From NCBI GenBank assembly GCA_029948255.1, contig JALIZF010001481.1:248001-312000 (forward strand): a stretch of 64,000 nt of DNA, read 5' to 3'. The DNA is from Telmatactis stephensoni (Eukaryota > Cnidaria > Anthozoa > Actiniaria > Isophelliidae). Position 1 is the first letter of the stretch, and each line of letters begins with the position of its first letter. Shown here piece by piece: positions 1 through 10,560 of this stretch. The translations under genes were made by a program, and so were the position numbers. The notes below the pieces were generated by a model, which was not told the origin of the DNA, did no database searches, and worked only from the letters and a program-made list of their open reading frames with translations.

Positions 1-510
1 CCTATTAAGTACAACATTCAAAGATTTCCTTAGGTTATAGCTATTAAAGTTTTTGGTTACCAGAGAATTGATTTCTCGCAATCCTAAATTATAGTATGCA
101 TCATGTGTAATAGTTAAGCAAGGATCCTCGCTTTGTTTACACTGGGTAACTATGGACGCGTATCGCTCCAGAGTCACTTTATTCTAACTTTAAACATCAC
201 AAAAGAACATGATTCCACAATCAGACAACTTTCAATATCCTATTCCATTTCAGTGAAAATTGTCACTTATTGCTTAAACTTAAAGTCTCACGTTAAGATA
301 TATTTCTTGTTGCTCTTCGTTCGATCCCAGGCCGACACTTCACTTCAACTCGTAGCAAACTAACTCCCTTCCAAATTGTTATTACATTCCCAAAACATGC
401 ACTTAATTTTTACTTTGTAGTTAAACACTCTTATAATAGTTTAAAATACATGTTTAAAGTTGTTTACATATGTGGATCGAACGTGTATTTAAGGTGGATC
501 GAATGTGTCA
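1..510. other. unassigned A+T-rich sequence
   Basis: No gene is recognisable here. Short open frames exist (for example 133-363) but show no domain, no splice context and no compositional sign of coding. Confidence 0.5.
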
Positions 511-519
511 GATGTGGAT

Positions 520-630
520 TAGCCTGCGTTGCTGGCGGTCTGCGGTTTTTGGGCGGAGGAAAAATGAAAGACCGCCGGTCTTTCATTTTTCCTCCGCCCA
601 AAAACCGCAGACCGCCAGCAACGCAGGCTA
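520..630. mobile_element. foldback MITE, near-perfect 54-bp hairpin
   Basis: Positions 520-573 and 577-630 are exact reverse complements separated by only three bases, so the whole 111 bp folds into one hairpin. It is directly flanked by the 9-bp repeat GATGTGGAT (511-519 and 631-639). A 9-bp target duplication with long terminal inverted repeats is what Mutator-like (MULE) non-autonomous elements show, so this assignment is likely. The perfect arms point to a young insertion or ongoing arm correction. Caution: related TGTGGATCGA motifs occur just upstream, so part of the flanking repeat could be local. Confidence 0.75.
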
Positions 631-654
631 GATGTGGATCGAAACAACCGGGTA

Positions 655-1300
655 CCGTCATCCTCGGGGACCCAGGGCGAAGGGGGAGGGGGAGGACCGG
701 AGGGGGAGGGAGAGGGGGAAGGAAAGGAAAAGGAGAAAAGGACGCCCTGGGCGTTTGACTACCCCAAACCATTTCCAACGGCAAAACTTAATCCTCTCTC
801 TGATTGGCCTCATTATAATTTAATTATAATGAGGCCAATCAGAAGCATTTGTGCGGTTGAGCTCGATTCGTCTAAAATTACAAGTAAACAAGTTGACCCC
901 ACGCATTGCAACACCTCTTAAAACAAAGCGAGCGGACACGTGAAAACCTTAAACAGGAACAGAAGCTGGTTGTATCGAAAATTATTCAGAAACAAGATGT
1001 GTTTGCAAAGCTTCCCACAGGATTTGGGAAAAGTTTGACTTTTTAAATTTTGCCTGATCTCGGTGTGCAGAACTTGACACACAAACATGTTAAACTGTCA
1101 TAGCATCCAAGCGTTAATTGAGATGTGCCAGATATTTTTGTTATATGACCTTGTTTACGTGGGATATCCCTAATAGGATTAAGTTTTGCCGTTGGAAATG
1201 GTTTGGGGTAGTCAAACGCCCAGGGCGTCCTTTTCCCCTTTCCCTTTCCTTCCCCCTCCCCCTCCCCCTTCGCCCTGGAACACTTCGAGCAGCGAGGATG
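655..1300. mobile_element. inverted-repeat element with G-rich/C-rich arms
   Basis: The left arm (about 660-796) runs through a GGGAGGGGGAGG tract into ACGCCCTGGGCG and CGGCAAAACTTAATCCT. The right arm (about 1171-1287) is its reverse complement, beginning AGGATTAAGTTTTGCCG and ending CTTCGCCCTGG. The interior of about 370 bp has no coding signal. The terminal CCTCGGGGACCCAGGGCG motif recurs inverted at 39681-39783, so this is a dispersed family. Class unknown. Confidence 0.6.
799..843. repeat. 22-bp palindrome with 1-base loop
   Basis: Positions 799-820 and 822-843 are exact reverse complements around T821, centred on the AT-rich ATTATAATTTAATTATAAT. It lies just inside the left arm of the larger inverted-repeat element and may be a second small foldback insertion. 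Confidence 0.65.
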
Positions 1301-1594
1301 TGATGGCAAAGAACGATGGTGACGCCCATCCACATATGTAGAAACCTTGAAGATTTGGTCGAAAACCTGAAGGAAGAATAATATATTGAAGCAATCAATT
1401 GAGGACATTGTTTGAACCAAACCATCTTGTTAGTCTGATTGTTTTTTTGTTGTTGTTGTTTTGTTTGTTTTTTTGTTTTCAGTTCCATGGCAATGAAAAA
1501 AGGTGCGAAAAAAACTTACATTTTTGCCAGTGGTAATTGTGAATATTGGCGGGATACAATGGAACACATACTAGATTATGATCGTGACTGTTAA

Positions 1595-2418
1595 GGTAGT
1601 TCCGGACCCTTGCTACTGCGCATTTCCCGCGCGCACTTTTATTTGAGAGCATTGGTATTACCGTGGGGAGTCTGGGCACTAGTAAGCGAGCGATTGAAAA
1701 CGTAGAAACTCAAACTTTAGTAAAGAAAAATTATATTTTGTTATCCAAATTTCGGAAAAACTTTAATCAAGAAATCTTGTACACTATGTAATGTAGGCAT
1801 TTAACCTGAAACTTTTAAATTTAGTTGATCATATCCATCGAAAAAGCCGGCGAGAAAATCGCTAAAATGGGTGATATTTGGTGTTGGTTTTCGTTGTGTT
1901 TTCTCTTTTGTGCTTTTCTAACTCTTGAAATAATACGGTGACCCCCTGTTTTTTTCTTTTAATTCAAGGGAGTACTTATCACTATTTTGATTTAAAAAAT
2001 AAAAATACAACTTCATTGATTGGATTGTCGTAAATTTTTTACAGTCCGTACACGAGTTTGGAGCGCGTAATTGGGTAGGAATTTGATTCTAGAATGCCCT
2101 TTTAATCATGTTTGCAACTCATCAAACAATACATACGATTACAACTGCTAGATAAACCTCATATCTATCTTTTGAGACGGTCAAGGCGTTTCTCGGAAAA
2201 AATTTGTTCGCATTCTTCAAACCATTTGGATTACGTACATTTTGCAAAAAATCGCGGAAAATCATTGAAAATACTACCTTTTACGACATCTTATAGCTCA
2301 GAAACCAATACGGTGACCCCCTCTTTTTTTCTCGGTTTTAGAATTGCCAAACAATTATCTTAAAATGTTAGGATTTTAAAGGAAATTCATTGATGAAATC
2401 TAATGTTCCGGAACTACC
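1595..2418. mobile_element. TTAA-flanked non-autonomous DNA transposon
   Basis: The element ends in inverted repeats GGTAGTTCCGGA / TCCGGAACTACC and is bounded by TTAA on both sides (1591-1594 and 2419-2422). TTAA duplication is the hallmark of piggyBac-type insertion. The 824-bp interior carries no transposase. It has two related halves, each with AATACGGTGACCCCCT followed by a T-run (about 1933 and 2308), so it arose by internal duplication. Confidence 0.65.
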
Positions 2419-2479
2419 TTAAATGACATCTTTTATACTCAATGAAATAACATATTAATTTATGTCGCATTTCGTAAAA

Positions 2480-2760
2480 AGTGAAGCCACCTCGAACATG
2501 AATTGCGGTGACCACCTTGCAGGCATTTCCATTCATTACAGTCACGATTCGACAGACATCACATATATGTTTTCAAGCAGACTTTGACTGAATACACTGG
2601 CGAGCGATTGAGATAGAGAGTTAATATACTCATTATGTCGATCCGTCTTTATGGAACAGAAAATCTCACTGTGGAAAAAAAACCATTCATGCACATCCTT
2701 TTCTTTTTCATTGACAAAAGAGCAAAAATGAAACCACAATTTCAATTATCATGCAAGTTT
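2480..2760. repeat. left edge of the tandem TRIM/CRD unit
   Basis: This stretch (for example CCTCGAACATGAATTGCGGTG, written here to 20: CTCGAACATGAATTGCGGTG) matches the segment at 8320-8500 and 33930-34100 that lies between TRIM copies. It ends in GAGCAAAAATGAAACCACA, the sequence preceding the polypurine tract in every other unit. The array therefore begins at or left of this point. About 2770-3045 is extra sequence not seen in the other units. Confidence 0.6.
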
Positions 2761-3045
2761 CTATTGACGTTCTTTTATTCCGTTGGTTTGAAATGCCCAG
2801 TTGATAAGACGTTTGGGCAAAGGGAACTCGAGGAATTATATAAATCTATCCAATGAGAAATTGAACTGGACCTTTTTACTGACATTTGCACACTGGTCTT
2901 TGAATGAACTGAGCAGCCAAATCCATCAAACGTCCTTTCAACTCTGGAAAATCCCACAGCAACAAACAGTGAATGGCTATATTTCCTTTGCTGCTGAGCT
3001 GTAGCCATCTACAACCGAGATCTTTCGGCTATTACTTACGCATGA

Positions 3046-3168
<123 letters not shown>

Positions 3169-3169
3169 C

Positions 3170-4000
3170 GAACCATCATCTATGAATCTTTAGGTTTGAA
3201 TCTTTTAGTTTCGTATGATTTTGTCACAAAGAGATCTGTAAGAAACACCACAGATTTCAGTCGTTGCGTCAAGTGTATGTTTTAACTTTATTTTTGTGTG
3301 TGTCTATATTAAAACAAATTGTACACATTACAAAATTATGCTGAAATTTACATGAAAAAATATAAAATTTCCTCTTCAAATAATTATATTATATTGTTCT
3401 TTGTTAACATTCTTTTTTATACTGATTTGGACTACACATATTGAAAAACAAAAACAAAACTTAATATGTTAAATGCTAAACAAAACTGAAATAGCCTATG
3501 AAAAATCTATCATATACATATGTTCAAAAACAAAATCAAATAATATAATTTAAGTTTTATGTAAGTCTATCACTTTATGGGCCATCGCAATATTGCATAT
3601 ATATATATATACATGCCAAAATATTTCTTATTTCTAATGTGTTATTCCTGGACACATTGATTGTGTTTACAAATGAAAGTACCATCGATTCAACTGTCGT
3701 GTATTATGAGAATTTCTCGTGTATTATTTGATCAGGGAATGAGAACAACTAAAGCAATATTTTATACAAAAATAAGCGCTAACTTTTCACAGTCTTACAA
3801 GATTTTCCAAACCTCCAGTGATTTTATTTGAAACTTCCGAGTGTGCACAAAGCGTTTTATACCCGTGTCCATCCGAGCGCTGTTGTCGTCTTTCTGTTGT
3901 CGACGCGCGCACCACACGAATTAGTATGATTATTATTATTTAGAGCGCATGCGCAATACAATAAATTAGGAATGAAAAACCTTTAAGGATTTCCAAATAA
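3170..4000. repeat. diverged 3' flank of TRIM copy 1
   Basis: Fragments such as TTCGTATGATTTTG and GATCTGTAAGAAAC match the conserved block downstream of every TRIM copy (compare 9580-9700, 15115-15250, 20637-20770). No gene is seen. A short (TA)n run lies near 3597-3611. Confidence 0.6.
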
Positions 4001-4001
4001 A

Positions 4002-4213
4002 ATTGTATTGCATTGTATTGCATTGTATTGCATTGCATTGCATTGCATTGCATTGATTGTATTGTATTGTATTGTATTCATTTGTATTGTATTGTATTGT
4101 ATTGTATTGTATTGTATTGTATTGTATTGTATTGTATTGTATTGTATTGTATTGTATTGTATTGTATTGTATTGTATTGTATTGTATTGTATTGTATTGT
4201 ATTGTATTGTATT
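4002..4213. repeat. (ATTGT)n pentanucleotide microsatellite
   Basis: About 210 bp of ATTGT units, with ATTGC variants at the left end. Both open frames across it are repeat artefacts. Confidence 0.97.
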
Positions 4214-4302
4214 AAGTTGAGATAGAAAATTGGGTCTTGACGTAAAACCACCAATAATGTTACACCATCAAGTTATGTTTCTATTTGATGTCAATTGACT
4301 TT

Positions 4303-6116
4303 TTAACTATTGTTATTCTTGAAGAATAAAACCCCTTCACCTAACCAGGTACAAATATAACGACCATCATTCAGTGCTGCTATGTAATAGGGATTCTCTT
4401 CCAGTTGACATATGTTTTCTATGAAACGACCATCCAAGGTGAACTTTTTAACCAGCATCAAACCATAGTCGCACACCACTAGATTGTGGTCGTTGTCAAT
4501 AGCAAGACCCCAGGGATTCTCCAGCTGACCAACACCCTGGCCTTTCCCTCCAATGGTGGATAGTCGAGTTGGTGAGCCATCTTTTATGTCAATCACATTA
4601 ATCACTCCATTATCGTAGTCACTCACGTAAAACAGTCCATTGTGGGTAATGGTATTGTATGGACAAAAGTTGTCCTGATTTGGCACAGCAAATTGATATT
4701 GATAGTCACCTTCCTGTGTAAAGACCTGAACGCGACCGTTCCAAGCATCACTCACAATGATGTTACACTCGTCATCAACGTGTACTCCACATGGGTAAGA
4801 GAACTGCCCATTGCCGTTACCTTGACAACCAAAGGTTTTTACCAGTGTCCCTGTTGTAGTGTTCACTATACATATTTGATTGCTAGCGTAAGATATAACT
4901 AAATCTATATCGTTGAGAAATGCTAATCCCCAAGGTGTTGATAACTGTCCCTGTCCACTACCATACTCCAGCAACATCTTTCCAACAATAGTGAAAACTC
5001 TAACACATCTCAACATCATATCAGCAACAGCAATCCTACTGTTGGTCTTATTCACTGCAATACCATTAAAATATCCAGAGCCAGTATTCAATGCTTTTTT
5101 CAACACTGAAAACTTATCTATCTCTTCTATGTTACCAAGAGTGCCATTGAGGACTTGAATCCAGTCTTCATTGGGGTAGAATTCCATACCTGATGTGTCT
5201 GATTTATAGGGTGAAAAGGTAAAGGTTTTGGCGCCGTCCATATCACTTGTTATTCCATGGCGGACAACTTTTTGGAGGTATTCCTGTGCAGCTGGGATGT
5301 TACGAATCATACGCAAATTCGTGTCAGCTGTTGCTTCTTTGTTTTGGATTTGATTCAGGAGTTGTTGCTCTTGGTCGACCAAATATGTTGTTAGGTTTTT
5401 GGTTAGTTTCTGTACTTCCTTTTTGGCTTTCTCTCCATCGCTTTTCATTTTGATTGCAATTTCTTCTTGTTGTTTCTTTTCCATCTCATAGCACCGCAGC
5501 CTCTCAATTTGCTCCAGACTCGTTGAGAGTGAATGTTTCTCAATGGCGGCGAATTCCTGCAGCATTGATGTTTTGTGATTCCTGTGGTCGTTCTTCAAGC
5601 AAATCGAGCAGATCAAGAGTAGACATCACAGTCTTTACAGAAGAACTCTAAAGTGTGATTCATGTGAGTCTTACAAGGGCCTCTTTGAAGCATCGACTCA
5701 ATGTCTTCCTTCTTCCAATCAGAAATCAAACCAACCTTGTGATCTTTGATAAATGTAGAATGACTTTTCAGACATTCGTCACACAACGAGCCATCACAGT
5801 CAAAACAGTGCCACAATACTGGTGAATGAGTCTCAGAAACAGAACAAGACTTGTCACTTTCAATAAACTTTAAGACTTGCAAGATTCTGGAGTGAAGTGG
5901 ACTTGACTGTAAGTCCTCCAAGTCTTGTAGCGACGTTTCCGAGGAACATTGAGGACACTTGAAGTTGTAGACTTGTTCTGTAAGCTGAGCGTGTCTCTGG
6001 ATACAAGACTTACAGAATGTATGAAAACATTCTAATAACTTGGGTTCTGTCATTTGGTGATGACATAGGAAGCACTGGACTTCTTCGTTAAGACTTGAAA
6101 GAAGAGTATCGGCCAT
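4303..6116 (-). pseudogene. TRIM-NHL copy 1, frameshifted and lacking the filamin domain
   Basis: Read on the minus strand from ATG 6116, this copy has the RING, first B-box and start of B-box 2. A 5-bp insertion near 5616-5620 (GATGTCTACTCTTGATC against GATGTCTTGATC in the intact copies) then shifts frame, and translation stops at 5613 after 167 codons. The other frame stays open to the normal terminus at 4303 and encodes coiled coil and NHL propeller. It has no AUG at its start; its first codon is the TTG of the conserved LICS motif. Relative to copy 2 about 107 codons, the whole filamin domain, are cleanly missing, so the linker LGNI joins EEIDKFS directly; an ATA triplet lies at both edges. 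A truncated RING/B-box product is possible. A sequencing error cannot be excluded for the 5-bp change. Confidence 0.85.
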
Positions 6117-6840
6117 TTTCAACTCGTCTCTCGTTGTGGTTCCAAGAAAAGGCGAGGCGGAAGTATATCAATTCATGTTACGTATACGGTCACGCCATAT
6201 GAATCACAGCATGCAGGTCAGCCTCACTTCTATACTGCATTGTCGTTCTCTATAAAAAGTCGACAGCTGATTTGTAAGTTATACGAGAAATGCCTATGGT
6301 ATTTAAACCACCACAATTATCCTTTCGTTTTTAAATTTCAATATATATGCTGTAATTATTTTTTTGTATACTTTTCGGGAAATATCGGTGAACTTATAGC
6401 TAAAGTTAATAGTTTAGACATTCTAGAACAAGATTGTAGCATGTCATATTAAAAGAAAATTCAGATCATCATTAATTATTCATGAGATAGTAAGCCAATC
6501 AGATGGCTCGATTTTGGTCTCGTGACTGGCTTGGCAACCGTACTTTCCCTGGTTACAAGGACAAAGGGAAATTAAATCTGTTGCAGTGGACTTGGAGGAC
6601 TCTGGAACAGTGTTGCAAATGGCCCTCAAGTAGTTGTAAATCCAATTGATAATTTTGTCTATTTTTCCCTTACTTTAGTGACACTTCGAAAAAAAATTAG
6701 CTCTGAAAAATAAACGGTGCTAAAATGTGTGGGTCTCATCACATCTATTCCTTTTTCATAAAATTTACATTACTTGGCGCATTTCCAATACAATCCTCAG
6801 TGCATATTAACAGGCTTAGATAAAGATAATCCGTCTACAT
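6117..6840. repeat. conserved 5' flank of TRIM copy 1
   Basis: Upstream of each TRIM start lies the same block: 5' leader (CAACTCGTCTC on the plus strand), GTATACGGTCACGCC, CTATAAAAAGTCGACAGCT and TCGGGAAATATCGGTGAAC. It recurs at 12694, 18187, 23710, 29361 and partly at 38152. It presumably holds promoter and leader. I see no intron or start codon that would extend the gene. Confidence 0.7.
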
Positions 6841-6841
6841 A

Positions 6842-7137
6842 CACCTATTTCAAAAATGTTGTCGGGCGAGAAGCTTCAAACCTACGCGACTAGGCCGCAA
6901 AGGTGTATGGGTAGTTGAAAAAAATTACTCTAGATCTCTTTTGGCATTGATCTTTATTTAAGCATCAATGAATAAAGATTTTTGTTGTATAAGCTCAACA
7001 CTAGCTGGTTGAGAATTGTCGTGCGCTGATATTTATTTAGTTTCATAGCTTTTAGGAATTCCTACCCATACTCCATTTCGGGTGAGTCGCTAGACTTGAG
7101 TCTACTTGCCGACAACGTTAATTGAAATAGCTAGGTG
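6842..7137. mobile_element. MITE, imperfect TIR, TA target site (copy A)
   Basis: Units without the insert read CCGTCTACAAATAAGATTCC (14110). Here 296 bp are inserted with imperfect inverted ends CACCTATTTCAA / TTGAAATAGCTAGGTG and TA on both sides. Tc1/mariner-like by target site. The identical-length copy at 30085-30380 sits at the same place, so the insertion predates the duplication that separates units 1 and 5. Confidence 0.6.
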
Positions 7138-7638
7138 TATAAGATTCCTGTGACATACGCCATCGCTCAGTATCTCCCAATGGATTCACGAAGACTGATC
7201 ATAATTCCTGAGATGAAATAAAAAAGCAATGCAAATTCGAGAAATCACAACAATACCACAATCGATCACAATCTCCTGTGGAAAACCTTGATACGTTACT
7301 CTTGATAAGGTCGAGCCGGCACAACCAGATCCCTCAATAATTATGCATTGAAAAAAAACGCATACATTTCAATGAATTTTACCTTGCGTCCACACAAAAA
7401 CAATCGAAAACTCTGACCGTCTTCATCAAAAACGTATCGAAAACGTTTATAATAGACAACACACTAATGAAAAGACGCAATTTTTTTCCCGTTTGTTTTC
7501 ACTTTACTTTCTTAAATAAGAGAAAAGCGCCGTTTTAATGCAATTGCAAACGAAAGGACTAACCGAAACAAAAAAGATGCGTTTGTAAATTTATCTACTG
7601 CATTTGATACATGTACTTAAACCACAACTTCTAAAGCA
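7138..7638. other. unit spacer, no gene seen
   Basis: Sequence shared almost base for base with 30381-30881 in the unit of TRIM copy 5. No coding or RNA signal recognised. Confidence 0.5.
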
Positions 7639-8310
7639 TTATTTCTGAAAGAGCCAAGATACTAGCTTGGTACTAGTCAATAAATCGATGAGTATCAGTG
7701 TCAAGTTCCCCTTTTGTTTGCCTTGTCCATCTAATGAAAAGAGTAAAACGAAAAAAATGTAAGCAATTTGGTGTCTAAAGGCATCAAAAGGATCACTATC
7801 GTTGTGTTTCCTTCCGCCTAGATAGTTAATTGATCTCATGTTGAAGCTTCTTTTAAAGCTTTACAGGATATATTGTAAGCTTGCAGCCAAAGTTCTGACA
7901 TTAAAAGAAATTAAGCAAATTATTAAACACTTATATTGTGCTAAGATTTTTGCGGGACAGCCAAAGAAGTCGGAGAAAACCGACAAAATATTTCTTCGAT
8001 GGTGAACTCAAAACAGGTTTTGTTTGTTTGTTTGTTTGTTTTGAAAGTTTTGTACTGTCATCAATTATTTTCGAATAAAATTGAACAAAGAGTTTGTTTA
8101 AGCGTTTACTCGGCGGCTGTCGACCCTCCTCGGCTGAACATGCATTATAATATGATAAAACATGATAAAAAGATAGCAGAAGATATCTTGCAGATATTGC
8201 AGAATAGTTATTTAAAGCCCATTGATGTATACTTACAATTTGGATCACAGACTTTGAAGTCTGGTGGCTCGAAGCATCGTTTCCTGTGGTCCATTGTGCT
8301 GGACTCGAAT
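7639..8310 (-). pseudogene. exon fossils of the double-CRD gene (copy A)
   Basis: Minus strand, in the same order as the intact gene at 47823-50048. The last 74 nt of the first CRD exon (8237-8310) encode STMDHRKRCFEPPDFKVC and end in a perfect AATT|GTAAGT donor. A decayed second exon is seen at about 7865-7905 (GCAGCCAAAGTTCTGACA against GTAGCCAAAGTTTTGGCA). The 92-nt last exon (7639-7730) has a CATTAG acceptor and is open to its stop, encoding GNLTLILIDLL and more. The 5' part of exon 1, with signal peptide and most cysteines, is absent, so no CRD can be made. Confidence 0.75.
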
Positions 8311-9060
8311 ATATCAGCCATCTCGTATATGAATTGCGGTGACCACCTTGAAGTTGTTTCGGCTCAATACCGCCGTCATTCAGCTCGCATCTCACATATA
8401 TTTCCAAGCAAACTTTATCTTAATACCGTCAAATGGAACACCATTCGGAAGAAAAGAGTAGAGAGTTATTTTACCGTCCGTCTTCATGGATCAGAATATT
8501 AGATATCACTTAAGAAATTTTAAGATCTTATTATATACATATCTAAAATTCCATTCAGTAAATCTTCGTTCGTTCATTGTTCTCAGCCAATCAGAATGCA
8601 CGTATCGTTTTCTTCACGCGTGAGAAAAACGATACATCCAATCAGAAGCGACTTCATTTCTGATGAAAATTTTTCTTCAAAGTGGTTCCTTTCAGCACTT
8701 TTTATCGAAAGATTTTCAGTCTTGGCAGTTCAATTTTTAATCTTCATTCAGTAAAAATTCATCTCAATGTCATGCAGAAGAAGAGCTCTATAGGGAAAAA
8801 GATTTTCAAAACCAGCATGCTGTGCTGCAAAAAGCGAAACAGGATTCACGGCCGACAGATTCGGAGTCAAAAGCTCGGAGAAAAATACTGATAAATCAAG
8901 TCCAAGGTATCTTTTTCAAATTTTGAAGGACATTTGAATTTGACCTTCACAACTCGTGAATAAAATCCGTACGAGCGCACTTTCCGTGAAGTATTCTCTA
9001 TGTCTTCCACATCACTTTCCTTTTCATTAACAAAAGAGCAAAAATGAAACCACGATTTCG
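8311..9060. repeat. unit spacer between CRD fossil and polypurine tract
   Basis: Contains blocks shared with other units (CTCAATACCGCCGTCATTCA; CACATATATTTCCAAGCAA; ACCGTCCGTCTTCATGGA). The frame 7999-8502 is open by chance through the minus-strand fossil. An extra segment at about 8540-8800 is not present in other units. Confidence 0.55.
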
Positions 9061-9074
9061 ATTATCATGCACAA

Positions 9075-9339
9075 ACTAAAAAACAGACAAACAAACAAAC
9101 AAAAATGAAATAAGGAAAGAAAAGAAGATAGAAAGAAAAAGAAAGACAGGCAGACATAAAAAATAAACAAACAAACAAACAACAACAAAAAAAGAAAGAA
9201 ACGAAGAAATCAAGAAAGAAGGAAAGAAAGAAGGAAATAAGAAAGTCAGATAGACAGAAAGAAAGAAGGCAAGAACGAAAGAAGGAAGGAAGGAAGAAAG
9301 GAAAAAAAGAAAGGAAACAAACAAACAAACAAACAAACA

Positions 9340-9407
<68 letters not shown>

Positions 9408-9492
9408 AGGAAGGAAAGAAGGAAGGAAGGATGGAAGGAAGAAAGAAAGAAAGGAACGAAGGAACGAATGAAAGAAAAAAGAAAGAAGGCCA
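9075..9492. repeat. (GAAA)n/(GGAA)n polypurine tract
   Basis: Long tetranucleotide purine run on the plus strand. The minus-strand open frames through it (Phe/Leu/Ser-rich) are artefacts of the repeat. Confidence 0.95.
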
Positions 9493-10260
9493 GAACCATA
9501 ATCTATGAAACTTTGGAATCGAATTAAAGTTGTAAAGTTTCAGAGCCAAGGTAATACTATCTCAAAAGAGTTTAGTTTTGTATGATTTTGCAAGAAAGAG
9601 AGCTGTAAGAAACATAACAAATTTCATTTGCTGTGCAAAGTGCACGTTTTTATTTTGTTCATTTATGTGTACATTTTTAGGTAGATTGTACAAAATTCTG
9701 TGATACTTATTAAATTATTGATTATATATAATTATTATCTTCAAAGCAAACTAGTAATGATATCAGTTGTATATAAAGAATGTTGTATAGAGAGATCTCA
9801 GCCTACTAAACTATATATTCACAATACTCTCTTTTTAACAAGTTCTTAGTATAGACGTATAGTCGTAGTCTGACAAAATCGCGACGAACTTTTTTTGCAA
9901 CGAAAGTTTGGAATTTGGCGTTCGCAATTGAATCACCGCGAGCGCAGCAAAAACCATCACAAACCGAAACTCTAAAATTCAGTAGTACTTCGATCGTTAG
10001 CTATTATCGACAAGAATGTTTCTATGATTCTTTCAAAGATGTTTGGAAGGAATTTGTGATTTAACTTTCGTCCCATCGAGTAACAAACGGGTAACGAACG
10101 AATTTTCTTTTTGGTTTTCCGTATAAAACCGTGCACTGTTGACGTCATTTTGTTGCAGACGCGCCCACAACTTTACACGATCGCTGAGGTAGAAAATCGT
10201 CTGGCATACCACAACCATTAATATGTTACACCATCAAATTATGTTTCTTTTTAATATCAA
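9493..10260. repeat. conserved 3' flank of TRIM copy 2
   Basis: Block shared by all units: TCTATGAAAC, GTATGATTTTGCAAGAAAG, AATGATATCAGTTGTATA, CACGATCGCTGAGGTAGAAA. No gene assigned. On the minus strand it lies downstream of the TRIM stop and may include 3' UTR. Confidence 0.7.
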
Positions 10261-10270
10261 TTGACTATTT

Positions 10271-10355
10271 TGCATATTTGACTTGCATATTATATGTTTT
10301 TGTAAAGCGCCTAGAGCAGATTCTGGATAGGCGCTATAGAAATGTTCATTATTAT
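10271..10355 (+). mobile_element. LINE/SINE 3'-tail fragment
   Basis: An insertion relative to other units, containing GTAAAGCGCCTAGAGCAG and TAGGCGCTATAGAAATG followed by an ATT run. A GCGC...AGGCGCTATATAAAT hairpin tail with (ATT)n is common at 3' ends of invertebrate retroposons; the same motif is at 13075-13105. Confidence 0.55.
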
Positions 10356-10560
10356 TTAACCATATGAATTTGACGTGCTCAGTTTTTAAAGTTTTTCCGG
10401 CTTGGGTTTCGATTGTCTTTCCATGTCAATCACCATTGAAAAAAGTTGTAGCAGAAAAAAACAAACAAAAAAAACCCGAAAGCTCGACCGAGTTAAAAAT
10501 TACCAAAATACGTTCAAATCACGTCATATCCTCATTGCGCATCAGTTCTAGCTTTACTAT

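Noticed and set aside
464..784. 106-codon minus frame and overlapping plus frames at 450-921
   Set aside because: They cross the perfect hairpin and the G-rich repeat arm; composition follows the repeats.
4008..4225. Cys/Ile/Leu frames
   Set aside because: Translation of the (ATTGT)n microsatellite.
4303..5616. Separate 437-codon NHL gene overlapping the RING frame
   Set aside because: Its first codon is TTG within the conserved B-box 2 motif; it is the frameshifted remainder of TRIM copy 1.
7999..8502. 167-codon plus-strand frame
   Set aside because: Runs antisense across the CRD exon fossil with its splice donor; no domain.
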